Source: G963663775 sp963663775 | Lineage (GTDB): Bacteria; Bacillota; Clostridia; Oscillospirales; Butyricicoccaceae | Reading direction: 5' to 3' | NCBI GenBank assembly: GCA_963663775.1 | Contig: OY760624.1 | Coordinates: forward strand, 1,240,001-1,304,000 | DNA length: 64,000 nucleotides | Shown here: one piece after another, positions 33,535 to 43,454 of the stretch | Position numbering within the stretch: position 1 is the first letter of the stretch | Layout: every line of letters begins with the position of its first letter | Position numbers and translations under genes: made by a program | The notes under the pieces: model-generated | Told to the model about the DNA's origin: nothing | Database searches by the model: none | The model's input: the letters and a program-made list of their open reading frames with translations, nothing else

Positions 33535-34239
33535 ATGACAATTTATATTTGTGATGATGACTTATTTTTTGCAGAAATGCTGGAAAAAGATTTACATGCA
33601 CTATTGGATCTGCATTTTGCGCCTTTGAGCATAAAGGTTTGCGATAATGGTCGGGAGCTGCTGACATTAAGTAAACAAGCAATTCCGGATCTTGTTTTTT
33701 TGGATATTGATATGCCAGAAATGGATGGATTTACGCTTGCACAGCAACTTTGTAATTTGGATCTGCAGCTTTTAATCGTGTTTGTAACAAGTTTAAATGA
33801 ATTGGTTTTTCAATCATTTCAGTATCAGCCCTTTTGGTTTTTACGCAAAGACCATATGGAGGAGTTGAGTGTGATAGTCGAAAAATTGGTGCAAAAAAGC
33901 GAGAAAGAGAAGCAGATGCTTATCATAAAAATATCGAGTGAGACTCGCGGGATACTCCTTTCTGAGATTCTATATTTCGAAAGCAGTGGGCACTATGTTA
34001 ACTTGTATTTAAGCAATGAACAGCTGCGATATAAAGAGAAAATAAGCAGCTTAGAACAAGAACTGATGTTTAAAGGGTTTGTAAGAATTCATATGGGCTA
34101 TTTGGTCAATTGCAGGCATATTCGACAGCTTACAAACAAACAGGTTGTATTGGACAATGATTGTGCACTACCTATTAGCCGGAGCCATTTACAGAAGACA
34201 CAACATGCATTTATGCAATATATGAGGAGTATCCGATGA
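33535..34239 (+). CDS. LytTR-family response regulator, AgrA-like
   Basis: 234 residues. The receiver domain has ICDDD acidic residues, phospho-acceptor Asp in LVFLDIDMPEMDG and the FLRKDHMEEL lysine region. The LytTR DNA-binding domain contains ILYFESSGHYVNLYL and FVRIHMGYLVNCRHI. AGGAAGAAGAT precedes the ATG. It overlaps the kinase gene by four bases (ATGA). In agr systems this regulator is activated by peptide-induced kinase and drives its own operon. Confidence 0.88.
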   Translation: MTIYICDDDLFFAEMLEKDLHALLDLHFAPLSIKVCDNGRELLTLSKQAIPDLVFLDIDMPEMDGFTLAQQLCNLDLQLLIVFVTSLNELVFQSFQYQPFWFLRKDHMEELSVIVEKLVQKSEKEKQMLIIKISSETRGILLSEILYFESSGHYVNLYLSNEQLRYKEKISSLEQELMFKGFVRIHMGYLVNCRHIRQLTNKQVVLDNDCALPISRSHLQKTQHAFMQYMRSIR

Positions 34240-35567
34240 TTGCATATATGTTTGAAATTTTCATTAACATACTGGAAAACGGTATTATAGTAGACTTTTT
34301 AAATCGCTATTTTGGATTTAAATATGATAAACCCAAACGATATATATTCACACTAATTGTCTTTTTGGCATTGTTGCTCCAAATTTCTCTTTTTAATTAT
34401 TACACACCTTTGAGCAGCGTCGGAACATATGTTGCGGTGGCAATATTGTTTTTATATTCTAATTTTTGTTTAAACGGTCAATGCGTGATTCAGTTTTTTA
34501 TTTCTGTATTTATCATGACAGCAGTGACGTTAATTGCAAGCGGAACCATTCTTCTTTTCAGCAATATTTTAGGTTCGGATGCATGCAATATGATTACTAC
34601 TTTTGGACCGATTCGTATTATAGCAGTCTTGTTTACAAAAATCGTTCTATTTTATCTCACGCGAATTTTGCTACGTTTGAAAGAAGGAGCGAAATTAGAG
34701 CTGAGTGAGATTCTGCCGCTGATCATTATTCCGCTGATATCACTGCTTGGAATTACATTTATAATGGATGCCACATATCTTTATCCAGCAATTCAAACAA
34801 TCGTACTGGATGCGGTTTTGATTATATTTGCGGTAAACTTGGTTGAATACTACTTATTTGTACATATTAGCAAAGAAAACAAAGCCAAAATCGGACATGC
34901 TCTTTTGCGGCAGCAATATGATAGTCTGCGCGACAATATGGAAGCAATTCATGTGATTTATCAGGAAATACGCGCAGAAAGACATGATATGAAAAATCAC
35001 TTGCTCAGCCTAGTAGTTTTGATTCAGCAACATGAATGTTTAAAGTCACAACACTATATTGAACAGCTATTGCAACAGGATAAAGTTAGTTTTCAGATCC
35101 TTCAAACAGGAAATGATGTGCTAGATGCAGTCCTTGGACTGAAACTTGCTACTTGCAGGAAAGAAAGTATTAAAGTACAGTTAAACTTACAAGATGCACT
35201 GAACTTTATAGAACCAACGGAGATAAGTGCATTGTTTGCAAATATTATGGATAATGCGATTGATGCCTGCCGGCAATCTGCTGAAAAAAGAATCGAATTG
35301 ACGATTGTCCCGCAGCAATCATATGTTGCTGTGACGATTCGCAATAGTATCAAGTATTCTGTGCTTTCGGCTAATCCAACGCTCACTACTACGAAACCGT
35401 TAAAAGCGGAGCATGGGTTTGGCATTCGTAATATTCAGAGAATTGTAAAAAAATACAATGGGCTAATTGACTACTATGAAAGTGAAAATTATTTTTGCTT
35501 AGATATCCTACTCGAAAATATGCAAAGTAAGAACGAATCCATACATAGTAGGAATAAAGTCTTGTAA
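34236..35567 (+). CDS. GHKL sensor kinase, AgrC-like
   Basis: 443 residues: six hydrophobic helices (about 1-205) as peptide sensor, then a dimerisation helix with the phospho-accepting His in RHDMKNHLLSL, N box NIMDNAIDAC and G box GFGIRNIQ. This is the AgrC type (HPK10). It is translated from the ATGA overlap with the regulator and precedes agrB by 50 bases. Confidence 0.9.
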   Translation: MIAYMFEIFINILENGIIVDFLNRYFGFKYDKPKRYIFTLIVFLALLLQISLFNYYTPLSSVGTYVAVAILFLYSNFCLNGQCVIQFFISVFIMTAVTLIASGTILLFSNILGSDACNMITTFGPIRIIAVLFTKIVLFYLTRILLRLKEGAKLELSEILPLIIIPLISLLGITFIMDATYLYPAIQTIVLDAVLIIFAVNLVEYYLFVHISKENKAKIGHALLRQQYDSLRDNMEAIHVIYQEIRAERHDMKNHLLSLVVLIQQHECLKSQHYIEQLLQQDKVSFQILQTGNDVLDAVLGLKLATCRKESIKVQLNLQDALNFIEPTEISALFANIMDNAIDACRQSAEKRIELTIVPQQSYVAVTIRNSIKYSVLSANPTLTTTKPLKAEHGFGIRNIQRIVKKYNGLIDYYESENYFCLDILLENMQSKNESIHSRNKVL

Positions 35568-35617
35568 TATGACAAGAAATCAACTATTCTTTTGGACAGA
35601 TAAAGGAGTTATGCTTT

Positions 35618-36202
35618 ATGATTGCATATCTGTCAAATAGAACAGTTGATTTTTTTGTTTGTAAAAACATCATAGATATAGAAGATTATGAGATTTATGC
35701 ATATGGTATAGAATTGCTTATCGCAGATTTCGTGAATTTCTGTATGGTTTTGATGATTGGTTTTCTATTACACTCTTTGGAGACGGGCATTGTTTTTTTG
35801 CTGTGTTTTGTTCCAACACGACAATTTAGCGGTGGATATCATGCATCTACACATGCTAAGTGCCGCTGTGCAATGATTTTTACATTTCTAAGTTTACTGT
35901 TTGGAGTAAACTTATTGCCTCCCCAAGAGTATTCTTATATTTTGCTAATGAATCTCGCATCACTCATAGTTTTCTGGAATTTAGCACCGATAGAAAATTC
36001 CAAAAAGCAGTTATCAAAAGAATGCAAGAAAAAGAACAGGACATATGCAATCGTTAGTGCAATTGTTTTGGTTTTGATATCATCTATATTGTGTATATTA
36101 GGTAGAACAGAGGGAGTAGTTATAACGCTTACGCTGTTTATCATTTCAGGCTTAATGATAATAGAAAATGAAAGACAAAGGAGACAAAGAAATGTTGAAT
36201 AA
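35618..36202 (+). CDS. agrB: AgrB-type autoinducer-processing membrane peptidase
   Basis: 194 residues, about five membrane helices. The catalytic His and Cys are in QFSGGYHASTHAKC, the family signature. AgrB cuts the C-terminal part of AgrD and forms the (thio)lactone ring. AAAGGAG precedes ATG 35618. Its end overlaps the agrD start by 11 bases. Confidence 0.92.
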   Translation: MIAYLSNRTVDFFVCKNIIDIEDYEIYAYGIELLIADFVNFCMVLMIGFLLHSLETGIVFLLCFVPTRQFSGGYHASTHAKCRCAMIFTFLSLLFGVNLLPPQEYSYILLMNLASLIVFWNLAPIENSKKQLSKECKKKNRTYAIVSAIVLVLISSILCILGRTEGVVITLTLFIISGLMIIENERQRRQRNVE

Positions 36203-36320
36203 GTTTTTAGGGTTTGTTGCACACCTGGCTTTTGTAGCAGCAATCGTTGCTGCTGGCACGGCTTCTTATGGTGGAATGTATCAGCCGAAAGAACCATCCA
36301 TTTTGCGTAAACACGGCTAA
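36192..36320 (+). CDS. agrD: AgrD-type autoinducer peptide precursor with Ser in the ring position
   Basis: 42 residues: amphipathic leader MLNKFLGFVAHLAFVAAIVA, core GTASYGGMYQ and acidic tail PKEPSILRKHG. The tail QPKEP...L is typical of clostridial AgrD. There is no Cys at all; the Ser in TASYGGMY is the likely ring-closing residue, which would give a lactone instead of a thiolactone. AAAGGAGA precedes ATG 36192. Mature peptide ends are inferred. Confidence 0.85.
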   Translation: MLNKFLGFVAHLAFVAAIVAAGTASYGGMYQPKEPSILRKHG

Positions 36321-36375
36321 TGGTGTGAGAGGGATACTGTTTTCATAAAAATAGTATCTCCAAAAGTGTTTTTGG

Positions 36376-36412
36376 AAAACGGTGGATGGGAATTGCTCAT
36401 CCACCGTTTTTT
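36376..36412 (+). terminator. Terminator of the agr operon
   Basis: Perfect 13-bp stem (36376-36388 with 36398-36410) followed by T. Confidence 0.9.
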
Positions 36413-36492
36413 ATCACATAGAACACGGATCGTATTTATCAATGAATAGAGAAAAAATGACAAATGGATCAACTGGAAAAGGAAGATACACT

Positions 36493-37302
36493 ATGAAAGA
36501 AGAACTACGTGTTTTAATTGCAGATACGGAAGCGGAATTCTGCAATGCAGTGCAGATAGGTTTACAGCAAACTAAACGAGTAGTTTCGGTAAGGATTGCG
36601 AAAAACGGAACAGAAGCTTTGCAAATCATGGATGTATTTCAAGCGGATATATTGATTATCAATCAAATTTTGCCAAACGTTGATGGTCTATCTGTAATAC
36701 GAATTCTTCAAAAGAAGAAAATTAAGCCTGGCGTTATGATTCTCTCGGAATTTGCAAGCGTCCAGACCATGACTGAGTGCAGCGAGTTGGGTGTGGACTA
36801 TTTTATGTATAAGCCACTAGATATAAAGGTGCTAGTAGATCGACTCCTATGGTGGGGTGACCATCGAATTTATTCACATAATGTATTAAACTGCACTAGT
36901 ATACATAATGCGAGTTTAGAAGTAACGATTACAACGATTATTCAACAGTTTGGAATACCAGCACATATTAAAGGCTATCTATATTTGCGTGATGCAATTA
37001 GAATATCTGTTGAAGATATAAATTCCATCCAATCTATTACAAAAACGTTATACCCATCTATTGCAAGCAAGCATCATACAACCGCTTCCCGCGTGGAGCG
37101 TGCAATTCGTCACGCAATTGAGGTTGCTTGGAATAGGGGCGACATAGACATATTGCAAGGCATCTTTGGATGGACTATATCCAACTCAAGAGGTAAACCA
37201 ACAAATAGCGAGTTTATTGCAATAATATCTGACAAATTGAGGCTGCAAATAAAAGAAGAAAATAGCGGGCTAAACCAGAGAGGTGTTTTAAAGACATGTT
37301 GA
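36493..37302 (+). CDS. Spo0A paralogue with degenerate receiver domain
   Basis: 269 residues. The C-terminal domain is clearly Spo0A: GIPAHIKGYLYLRDAI, TTASRVERAIRHAIEVAW (DNA-recognition helix) and GKPTNSEFIA. In the receiver, the phospho-acceptor position is Asn57 (IINQILPNVDG against LDIIMP in Spo0A), and the acidic pair is Asp11-Thr12; Lys107 is kept. It therefore cannot be activated by normal phosphorylation and may bind Spo0A boxes constitutively or be controlled by abundance. AAGGAAG precedes ATG 36493. It follows the agr terminator, with its own expression. Confidence 0.88.
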   Translation: MKEELRVLIADTEAEFCNAVQIGLQQTKRVVSVRIAKNGTEALQIMDVFQADILIINQILPNVDGLSVIRILQKKKIKPGVMILSEFASVQTMTECSELGVDYFMYKPLDIKVLVDRLLWWGDHRIYSHNVLNCTSIHNASLEVTITTIIQQFGIPAHIKGYLYLRDAIRISVEDINSIQSITKTLYPSIASKHHTTASRVERAIRHAIEVAWNRGDIDILQGIFGWTISNSRGKPTNSEFIAIISDKLRLQIKEENSGLNQRGVLKTC

Positions 37303-37346
37303 GTCTTTGCGTTATAGCAAACAAGTATGTGCTAGCACTGTTATCT

Positions 37347-37431
37347 GAAACTGCACAAAATGTTTCAATAAGCGGAGAACAAGCCTAGGGCATTTGCCAC
37401 TAGGCTTGTCATTAGCAAAAATGCGTAGCTC
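37347..37431. repeat. Full dispersed palindromic unit
   Basis: Left arm GAAACTGCACAAAATG, centre ACAAGCCTAG with CTAGGCTTGT, right arm GCAAAAATGCGTAGCTC. The right arm is the inverse of the GARCTGCGCATTTTTGC consensus, so the whole unit folds into one imperfect hairpin. Confidence 0.7.
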
Positions 37432-37481
37432 ATCAGCTGGTAGGTTCGTACCAAAATGAATGGACAATTGGGGTGATTACG

Positions 37482-37701
37482 TTGTATAAAAAAAAGAAAA
37501 CGCATCAGGTTTTCGGGATGTCAAACACTGTCTTAGAGGATTCTTATATTGATAGAGGCAATTTGGATGATAATGTTAGAATGCTATTGGGAAGAAATAC
37601 ACACATAGCATTGTGCGGAGAATCAAAGAGTGGTAAATAATGGATGCGCCAAAGAACGATGCCAAATGCCCTAGTCGTTCAATGTAGACTGAAATATTCA
37701 G
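37482..37701 (+). pseudogene. N-terminus of a P-loop NTPase with a stop in Walker A
   Basis: TTG 37482 after GGGGTGAT opens a frame reading HIALCGESKSGK and then TAA, directly before WMRQRTMPNALVVQCRL in the same frame. GESKSGKS would be a perfect Walker A, so one Ser codon became a stop. The gene is also cut at 37702 by an IS5-type fragment. Confidence 0.65.
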
Positions 37702-37867
37702 TTAGGGCTTGTTTCCGCGCTCTCCTTTATAATAGTGCGGCTGAATCATTCCTATCCATTCACTCCACGGTATCATCCGCTCAATTTGTGCAAGAAATTC
37801 TTTTTTTCTTGGTGGCGGTCTGCGCCAATTCGTCGGTGAACGCCGACAACGTAATCTGTTTATTCAT
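37702..37867 (-). pseudogene. IS5-family transposase N-terminal fragment
   Basis: Minus-strand ATG 37867; 54 codons including MIPWSEWIGMIQPHYYKG and ERGNKP, the conserved start of IS5-type transposases, then a stop at the junction. Confidence 0.75.
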
Positions 37868-37891
37868 ACGTCTATTTTATCATCGTTTCCT

Positions 37892-38755
37892 TTGTCACGA
37901 AAGCTTTGTGCGGTGTTGCCTTATATTTATGCCTTATCAGATACATCCATTAGTCATACAATAGAGGAACTTAAAAGGAATCATATTCAATTTCTATACA
38001 GCCCTACTCATATTGAGGAAGTATATAAAGCTCTGGTTGAAAATGTAGAAGAATATCATTCTACAGCATTGGAAATCATAGAAGAAATATCTTCGTTTAC
38101 AGATAACGGTGAATACCTTCCAAGTAAAGATGGAATTGTAATACAGTATGAGCATCCGCGCACATGTTATAAGCGAGTAACGGGATTTGATACCACCGAC
38201 AGAATTAAAATGGATGGACAAGTAAAATATAAGGTGGACAAGAATCACTACGCTGAAATGTTGCAGTCCGATAAACACAATCAGTCAATATCCACGGTGC
38301 TGTATAACCAGATTTGGGACCAACAGATTGTCAAAGAAGAAATTATTAATCTTAACAAGAACATGACTGAAACGATCAAACGATATAACAGTAGCCGTGA
38401 TAACTTGATATGTATGCTGTTAGGAGCGAACAAAGAACTTCCTGAAAATCTGCAAATAGAAGAACAAAGCTGTGAAAAGTTGGCTTTAAAACATAATTAA
38501 TTAGAATATATCATGGAGTTGCTGTTTAGAGTTTTAAACTATTATGGGTACTGCGCTGATAAGACAGAAGATACGACGATTTCTGGAATACATGATGTCA
38601 CCCATGCAATATATGCGACAAAGGCTCAAAAAATATTTACTACCGATAAAAGGTTCGCGCAGAAATGCAGAGCAGTTTATTATTATCTTGGTGTATCTAC
38701 ACAAGTCGTTCTTTGTGCCCCAAATAAAATTTCCGATATTCTAAAAAATTCTTGA
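37892..38755 (+). pseudogene. PIN-like nuclease gene, 5'-truncated and split by one stop
   Basis: Open frame from about 37892 (LYSPTHIEEVYKALVEN) to TAA at 38498, continuing in the same frame after that single stop to 38755 (GIHDVTHAIYATKAQKIFTTDKRF). The YSPxHIEE and TTDKRF patterns are those of PIN-like domains. The N-terminal Asp strand is missing, probably removed with the IS5 event. Toxin or defence origin is possible. Confidence 0.55.
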
Positions 38756-38795
38756 GAATTAAGAACCTATGCTGAACGTTTAATAACCATAATCC

Positions 38796-38860
38796 TGAAT
38801 TTCTCATTTTGTTTAGAAAGACAAGCCATGGCGTTCAGATGAACATCATGGCTTGTTCAA
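38796..38860. repeat. Dispersed palindromic unit, diverged copy
   Basis: GAATTTCTCATTTTGTTTAG then ACAAGCCATG (38821-38830) pairing with CATGGCTTGT (38847-38856). Confidence 0.55.
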
Positions 38861-38867
38861 TAGTGTT

Positions 38868-39314
38868 TTATTTGTAGTTGCCTATCGCTCCAAAATTGTA
38901 AGTCTTGTCATATGCAGGATTACTTGAAATAAAGTGAATAAGTACAGGAGCACTGTCAAAACTCGGGTTGTTGTCAAACAAAAATCGGTCAGCATGACAT
39001 AAGGCTTGCAAAGCCGTAGGCATTTCATTATAGAAAATCCTATTTCTAACATTAGGATTCCCATGCACACCCTTACTATCCACAACCACCGAGCCTATTA
39101 AAGCAAGACCGCTATCATTTTATTCCCAACTAATTTTTACATCATCATGCATTCTGGCAACTTGGTCTTCGGCATAATTTGCAGCCATAAACACAAAGAG
39201 CTCAGCTGTTGTATCAGAATGGGTAATAGTGTATTTTCTCCCTATAACCAGTTCGTAAGGTTTTATGATATTACGATATTGTGCAAACACTTTTTGTGGA
39301 TTGCGTTGTCTCAT
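38868..39314 (-). pseudogene. Staygreen family protein, split by one in-frame stop
   Basis: Staygreen (SGR-like) proteins act as Mg-dechelatases in plants; bacterial roles are unclear. First part: VIGRKYTITHSDTTAELFVF, matching the family core. TAA at 39122-39120 follows KISWE. In the same frame VVVDSKGVHGNPNVRNRIFY and APVLIHFISSNP complete the domain to 38868. Apart from that stop the sequence looks intact. Confidence 0.75.
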
Positions 39315-39365
39315 ATGATCACCCTCTAAAATTGAGTTTTCAATATTATATTCGGTGTGACACAG

Positions 39366-39447
39366 GAACTTCCCAGTTTTGTTTTATAAGCAGTGGACAA
39401 GCCAAGGGCATTTGTCACTGGGCTTGTCATCGTAATTAGGTGAAGCT
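39366..39447. repeat. Dispersed palindromic unit
   Basis: GAACTTCCCAGTTTTGTTTT, then GGACAAGCCAAGGGCATTTG and GGGCTTGTCAT; the right arm is eroded. Centre nearly identical to those at 37380 and 50330. Confidence 0.65.
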
Positions 39448-39521
39448 TGGTTAACGGCATATCTTTATGCATACTATGCATCTTGCCGATGTACATCAAA
39501 CTAAATTGCGCTGTAAATATA

Positions 39522-40970
39522 CTAATCTGGAATCTTTGCTATAATCTTAGCAAGTTTCTTTTTCTGCTCAAAATTACCCAGTCTCGCAATCATAATACGC
39601 TGCGCCTGAGGGGAGCCTGCACCGTGCAATGACTCTGTACGATAGCCAACTGAGCCGGTACCAAGCGTTAGATTTTCAATCAGTCGCATAATACGCATAC
39701 GATTTTCAGTAGGAACGGAATCCACGCCACGCAGATACTTTTCCACATATTTTCCAACGGTTGGACTGCGAAAATCCTTTTCGGACGGTTGCGTAACCAT
39801 CATACCGCCTGCGATATCTTCTGCTAGTCGGGATAACTCATATGGAAAGCGGGTTACATTCTGCTTGCAGACATTTGCCAGCATTAAATCAATCAGATAG
39901 GCGTCTGATGACGTGCGAGTACCCTCATAGGAGCATGCCAATGCGGAGGAGTAAATTGTCTCATTGAGATGCGTCATTTCGATGAGCTTGTCCTTGATAT
40001 GAGATGCCTTTGACACGCCATTGTAATCTGCTGCAAGAGCAGTCGCACCAATCAGAACATCCCCTACGCCACATTTGCATGCATAGCTTGGGCGATGATG
40101 TCCGCCAAAACGCTCGACCAGTGTAATAACGAATTGAGTTTCACCGTTGAGGAAGATGCGTTCATTTGGCACAAAAACATGGTCAAAAACGACCAACGCC
40201 TCATGACCACCAAAAGAACTGTTTCCGACATCAATTTCGGAATCCTCCAGCTTGCGGGTGTCGCAGGACTGTCTTCCATAGATGATTGTGATGCCATCGG
40301 AATCAGTCGGCACAGCAAAAGAAACCGCATAGTCTTTGTCCTCTGGTGTCATTGCAATCGTTGGCATACAAAGCACTTCATGTGAGTTAACAATACCCGT
40401 CTGATGCGCCTTGCAGCCGTTGACAACGATACCGTCCTCACGGCGTTCGACAACGCGCAGATAGAGATCTGGATCTTTCTGCTTGCTAGGTGATAATCCA
40501 CGATCACCCTTGACATCGGTCATAGCACCGTCTGTCACAAGGTCTTCTTCCTGTACATACTGCAGATACTTAACAAAGTTGTCGAAATAATGGGTTTCAA
40601 ATTTCTGATCAACTTCATAGGATGTGCTGTATACAGCGTTCATCGCATCCTGTCCGACACAACGCTGAAAGCAGCATGCGGTTTTTTGTCCGAGCATGCG
40701 TTGGCGTTTGACCTTCTTGACCAGATCATCTGTGCTCTGAAAGATGTGATTAAAGCGGTTAATTTTCTTGCCGCTCAAATGGGAAATCGCTGCGGTAAAA
40801 TCCTCGTATTGCGGATCCAAGGCCAAATCGTAGGTCAACGCTACTGCGTTCATAGATGGAACAATAATCGGATGATCGACTGGAGATTCTACTTTTTCTC
40901 CGAACATATAAACATTCAGATGGAGCTTGCGAAGGCTTTCTATGTACTCTTTTCCGGTTTTCATTGCCAT
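39522..40970 (-). CDS. abfD: 4-hydroxybutyryl-CoA dehydratase / vinylacetyl-CoA isomerase
   Basis: FAD and [4Fe-4S] enzyme converting 4-hydroxybutyryl-CoA to crotonyl-CoA in 4-aminobutyrate or succinate fermentation. 482 residues against about 490 in the Clostridium aminobutyricum enzyme. The cluster ligands are visible in TACCFQRCVGQDA (Cys-x3-Cys) and GGHHRPSYACKCGVGD (His and Cys). GAMTDVKGDRG and LHGAGSPQAQRIM are also conserved. AGGAGG precedes ATG 40970. No partner CoA-transferase or dehydrogenase is adjacent, so it stands alone in accessory surroundings. Confidence 0.92.
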   Translation of the reverse strand: MAMKTGKEYIESLRKLHLNVYMFGEKVESPVDHPIIVPSMNAVALTYDLALDPQYEDFTAAISHLSGKKINRFNHIFQSTDDLVKKVKRQRMLGQKTACCFQRCVGQDAMNAVYSTSYEVDQKFETHYFDNFVKYLQYVQEEDLVTDGAMTDVKGDRGLSPSKQKDPDLYLRVVERREDGIVVNGCKAHQTGIVNSHEVLCMPTIAMTPEDKDYAVSFAVPTDSDGITIIYGRQSCDTRKLEDSEIDVGNSSFGGHEALVVFDHVFVPNERIFLNGETQFVITLVERFGGHHRPSYACKCGVGDVLIGATALAADYNGVSKASHIKDKLIEMTHLNETIYSSALACSYEGTRTSSDAYLIDLMLANVCKQNVTRFPYELSRLAEDIAGGMMVTQPSEKDFRSPTVGKYVEKYLRGVDSVPTENRMRIMRLIENLTLGTGSVGYRTESLHGAGSPQAQRIMIARLGNFEQKKKLAKIIAKIPD

Positions 40971-41110
40971 ATCAGATTCCTCCTCATATGAAACTGCCAC
41001 GGTAGATTCTTCTTACCGATTACCTTTTCTTGTTGATTCCGCAGGCATGCAACGGTCTAAAATTATTATACGCTACCAGATTCATTGCAAAAATAGACAT
41101 GTTCTTCCGG

Positions 41111-41623
41111 TTAAATAATTAGGGTTGGCGGCGAGTAAACTCTGTTTGCCAACTCTGTATCAAGCAGATATAACCCCTTTCCATCGCTTCCAAACAATTC
41201 ATATTTCTTCAAGTTTCCTTCGACATTTCTTTCCTCTTCGCCCTGTTCTTTGACAAACCAATCCAAAAACTGCATGGTGCGAAAATCTCTCAAATCATAT
41301 GCTTTTGCATAAATCTGATTGATTTTCTCGGTCACTTTTTGTTCGTGTGAAAGCACATATGCAAGCGGAGTACGCAAATCCTCATATAACTCTGACGGCG
41401 TATTCACAGATTGCAGTTGCACTGTCGTACTATTGTTGAGTAGATATTTGTTAAACAGTAATGCATGGTCACGTTCTTCCTGCGACTGCACCATGAACCA
41501 GTTTGCAAAGCCATCCAAATTTTTCTCTGCATAGAAGTTTGCGATGTCTAGATAAATATAGGCTGAATACCATTCGAAGTTGATTTGGGCATTGATCATG
41601 GATGCCAATTCTTGCTGTAACAT
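41111..41623 (-). CDS. Ferritin
   Basis: Iron-storage cage protein, 170 residues, four-helix bundle. Ferroxidase residues are present in NFEWYSAYIYLDIA, QSQEERDHA and KEQGEEERN. ATG 41623 has AAGGAG at 8 bases; the ATG two codons upstream is too close to that site. Downstream of abfD in orientation; no shared operon evident. Confidence 0.93.
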   Translation of the reverse strand: MLQQELASMINAQINFEWYSAYIYLDIANFYAEKNLDGFANWFMVQSQEERDHALLFNKYLLNNSTTVQLQSVNTPSELYEDLRTPLAYVLSHEQKVTEKINQIYAKAYDLRDFRTMQFLDWFVKEQGEEERNVEGNLKKYELFGSDGKGLYLLDTELANRVYSPPTLII

Positions 41624-41786
41624 ATTCATTGCTCCTTGTATTATATAGAGTAGTAGTTATTAGAGCCCCTCTCCAAGGGCTGTGCTACACCGTAAGGGAT
41701 GCTGTGGATTGGTGTATTTCCCCTATCACCAGATGGTTCACGAAAGACTCCAACCACAGCCCTTTGCAGATTTGTTAATCAGATTA

Positions 41787-42667
41787 GAGCGTTTCTGAAA
41801 ACACAAAATTGCCTAAAGTCAGCAATTATGGTAGACTGAAAGAAAACGACAAAGGGAAGCACAGATGGCGATAAGACGATACGAAATGACGGATGAGCAG
41901 TGGGAGTAAATCAAAGATTTGATACCGAGAGCCCGGACGGGTCGCCCACCCAAAGACAACCGACCGATGTTTAACGTAATGCTATGGATGGCTCGCAGCG
42001 GAGCAGGTTGGGCAGATCTGCCCGAACGATATGGCTCATGGAAAACCGTATATAGCCGTTTTTGCAAGTGGCGGGATGATGGCACGCTGATTACAAGCTT
42101 TTTGGCATTGAACAGCGAAGCAGATCTTGAAAATCTGTCCATTGATTCCACCTGCATTAAAGCACATCAGCACAGCGCTGGTGCTAAAAAAGGCAGTAAA
42201 CAACGAATTCAGCCAACATATTGGCACAAGCCGCGGTGGAAAGACAACCAAAATTCATGCGGTTGTAGATGGTTTGGGCAATCCGATTTATTTTCAGCTC
42301 TCCGCCGGAAATGTTCATGACAGCACCGTTGCAATAGATGTCCTGTCCCATGTGGATATTTCGGATAGTAAGTAACGTGCTTGCTGATAAAGTTTATGGT
42401 ACAAAAGAGATTCTGGAGTACATTCAAACTCGGGATGGCGAATACACAATCCCGCCAAAAAGCAATGCGACGAACCCGTGGCGTTGCGACTGGTGGGTCT
42501 ATAAAGAGCGTCATCTGGTTGAATGTTTTTTCCTGAAACTGAAGAATTTTAGACGCATCGCCACTCGTTATGACAAACTGGCGACCTCTTTTCTTGCCTT
42601 CGTATACCTTGCCGCTATCTTCATTTTGTCCAAATAGCACAAGTACCCGGAGTTTTCAGAAACGCTC
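41787..42667 (+). mobile_element. IS5-family insertion sequence, degenerate
   Basis: Perfect 16-bp terminal inverted repeats (41787-41802 GAGCGTTTCTGAAAAC and 42652-42667). About 881 bp. A large hairpin of 13-bp arms (CAAGGGCTGTG, about 41674, with its inverse near 41755) lies just outside the left end. At the right it appears to interrupt a minus-strand frame starting at 42794. Confidence 0.85.
41865..42637 (+). pseudogene. IS5-family transposase with stop and frameshifts
   Basis: MAIRRYEMTDEQWE, then TAA, then IKDLIPRARTGRPP in the same frame. After the SIDSTCIKAHQHSAGAKKG region (first catalytic Asp) the frame changes to GTSRGGKTTKIHAVVDGLGN (second Asp), then again to LADKVYGTKEILEYI and FLKLKNFRRIATRYDK (Glu region). 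At least two frameshifts and one nonsense codon: inactive. Confidence 0.85.
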
Positions 42668-43454
42668 CAGGATCATCCAAGAACTTCCAGGCATCTACTA
42701 GAAAAAGATTCAGTGCTTTGGAAACATCTACCGTGTCAGCATCGTTTTTAGAATAGACACAGTATGGATATACTTGCGTATAGAGTTGTATCATGATTAA
42801 ATTTTACATTTGATGAATCCCTTTAGCTATTTAATTACATAATTACATGATTTATTCCATTTGTCAAGAGTGGTCTATTGCAAAAGCAGAGATTAATATA
42901 ACCTTTTTTCTGATTTTCTGAGCACACTGTTAGTAGTGAAATTATACATAAATTTTACAGATTTATGGAATTTAATTTGCTCGTTAGTCATAAAGTTCGA
43001 CTGAATCGCGCTTATCTGAGCGTATGGATATGTTTAGGATTTGGTATATCGGTATGTTGCGAGTGAGGTTGGATTAAAATTGTGTATAATAACCATTTGA
43101 ACCGCGTGCTTGTTGAATTATGTTGCTTGAAGTGATATATTAAATATAATTACAGATACTTCATCCAAAAGTTAAAACTAAGGAATTATTAAACTTAAAA
43201 AGCGTCAGAGATGATTTTAGGAAAAAGCATAGCTACATTTCTTGCGGGTATTATCGATAGCTCCCTCGATTGGTGATCCTGACAGCGGAGAGACTGAAGA
43301 AGTCATAAAGTTAGATAATCTGCTGATTTATGTCGGTAAGAGTATTTCTGAAGTAGAGGTAAAGGGGAAAATCAAAATTTCTTCTATATCAGAAGTGCAT
43401 CATCAACGGTTGATAAGTATTTTTATTACAAATTGAATTGAAAGGTGGACTAAG
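42668..43454. other. Mostly non-coding stretch
   Basis: Minus-strand ATG 42794 opens 42 codons (MIQLYTQVYPYCVY, ending WKFLDDP) cut off by the IS5 end at 42667; no good ribosome site. A 64-codon plus frame at 43242 begins with TTG and lacks a ribosome site. Frames between 43150 and 43260 look like remains of a broken gene (HPKVKTKELLNL). Confidence 0.35.

Noticed and set aside
43242..43436. 64-codon frame before the extradiol dioxygenase
   Set aside because: TTG start without ribosome site; looks like remains of a broken gene.
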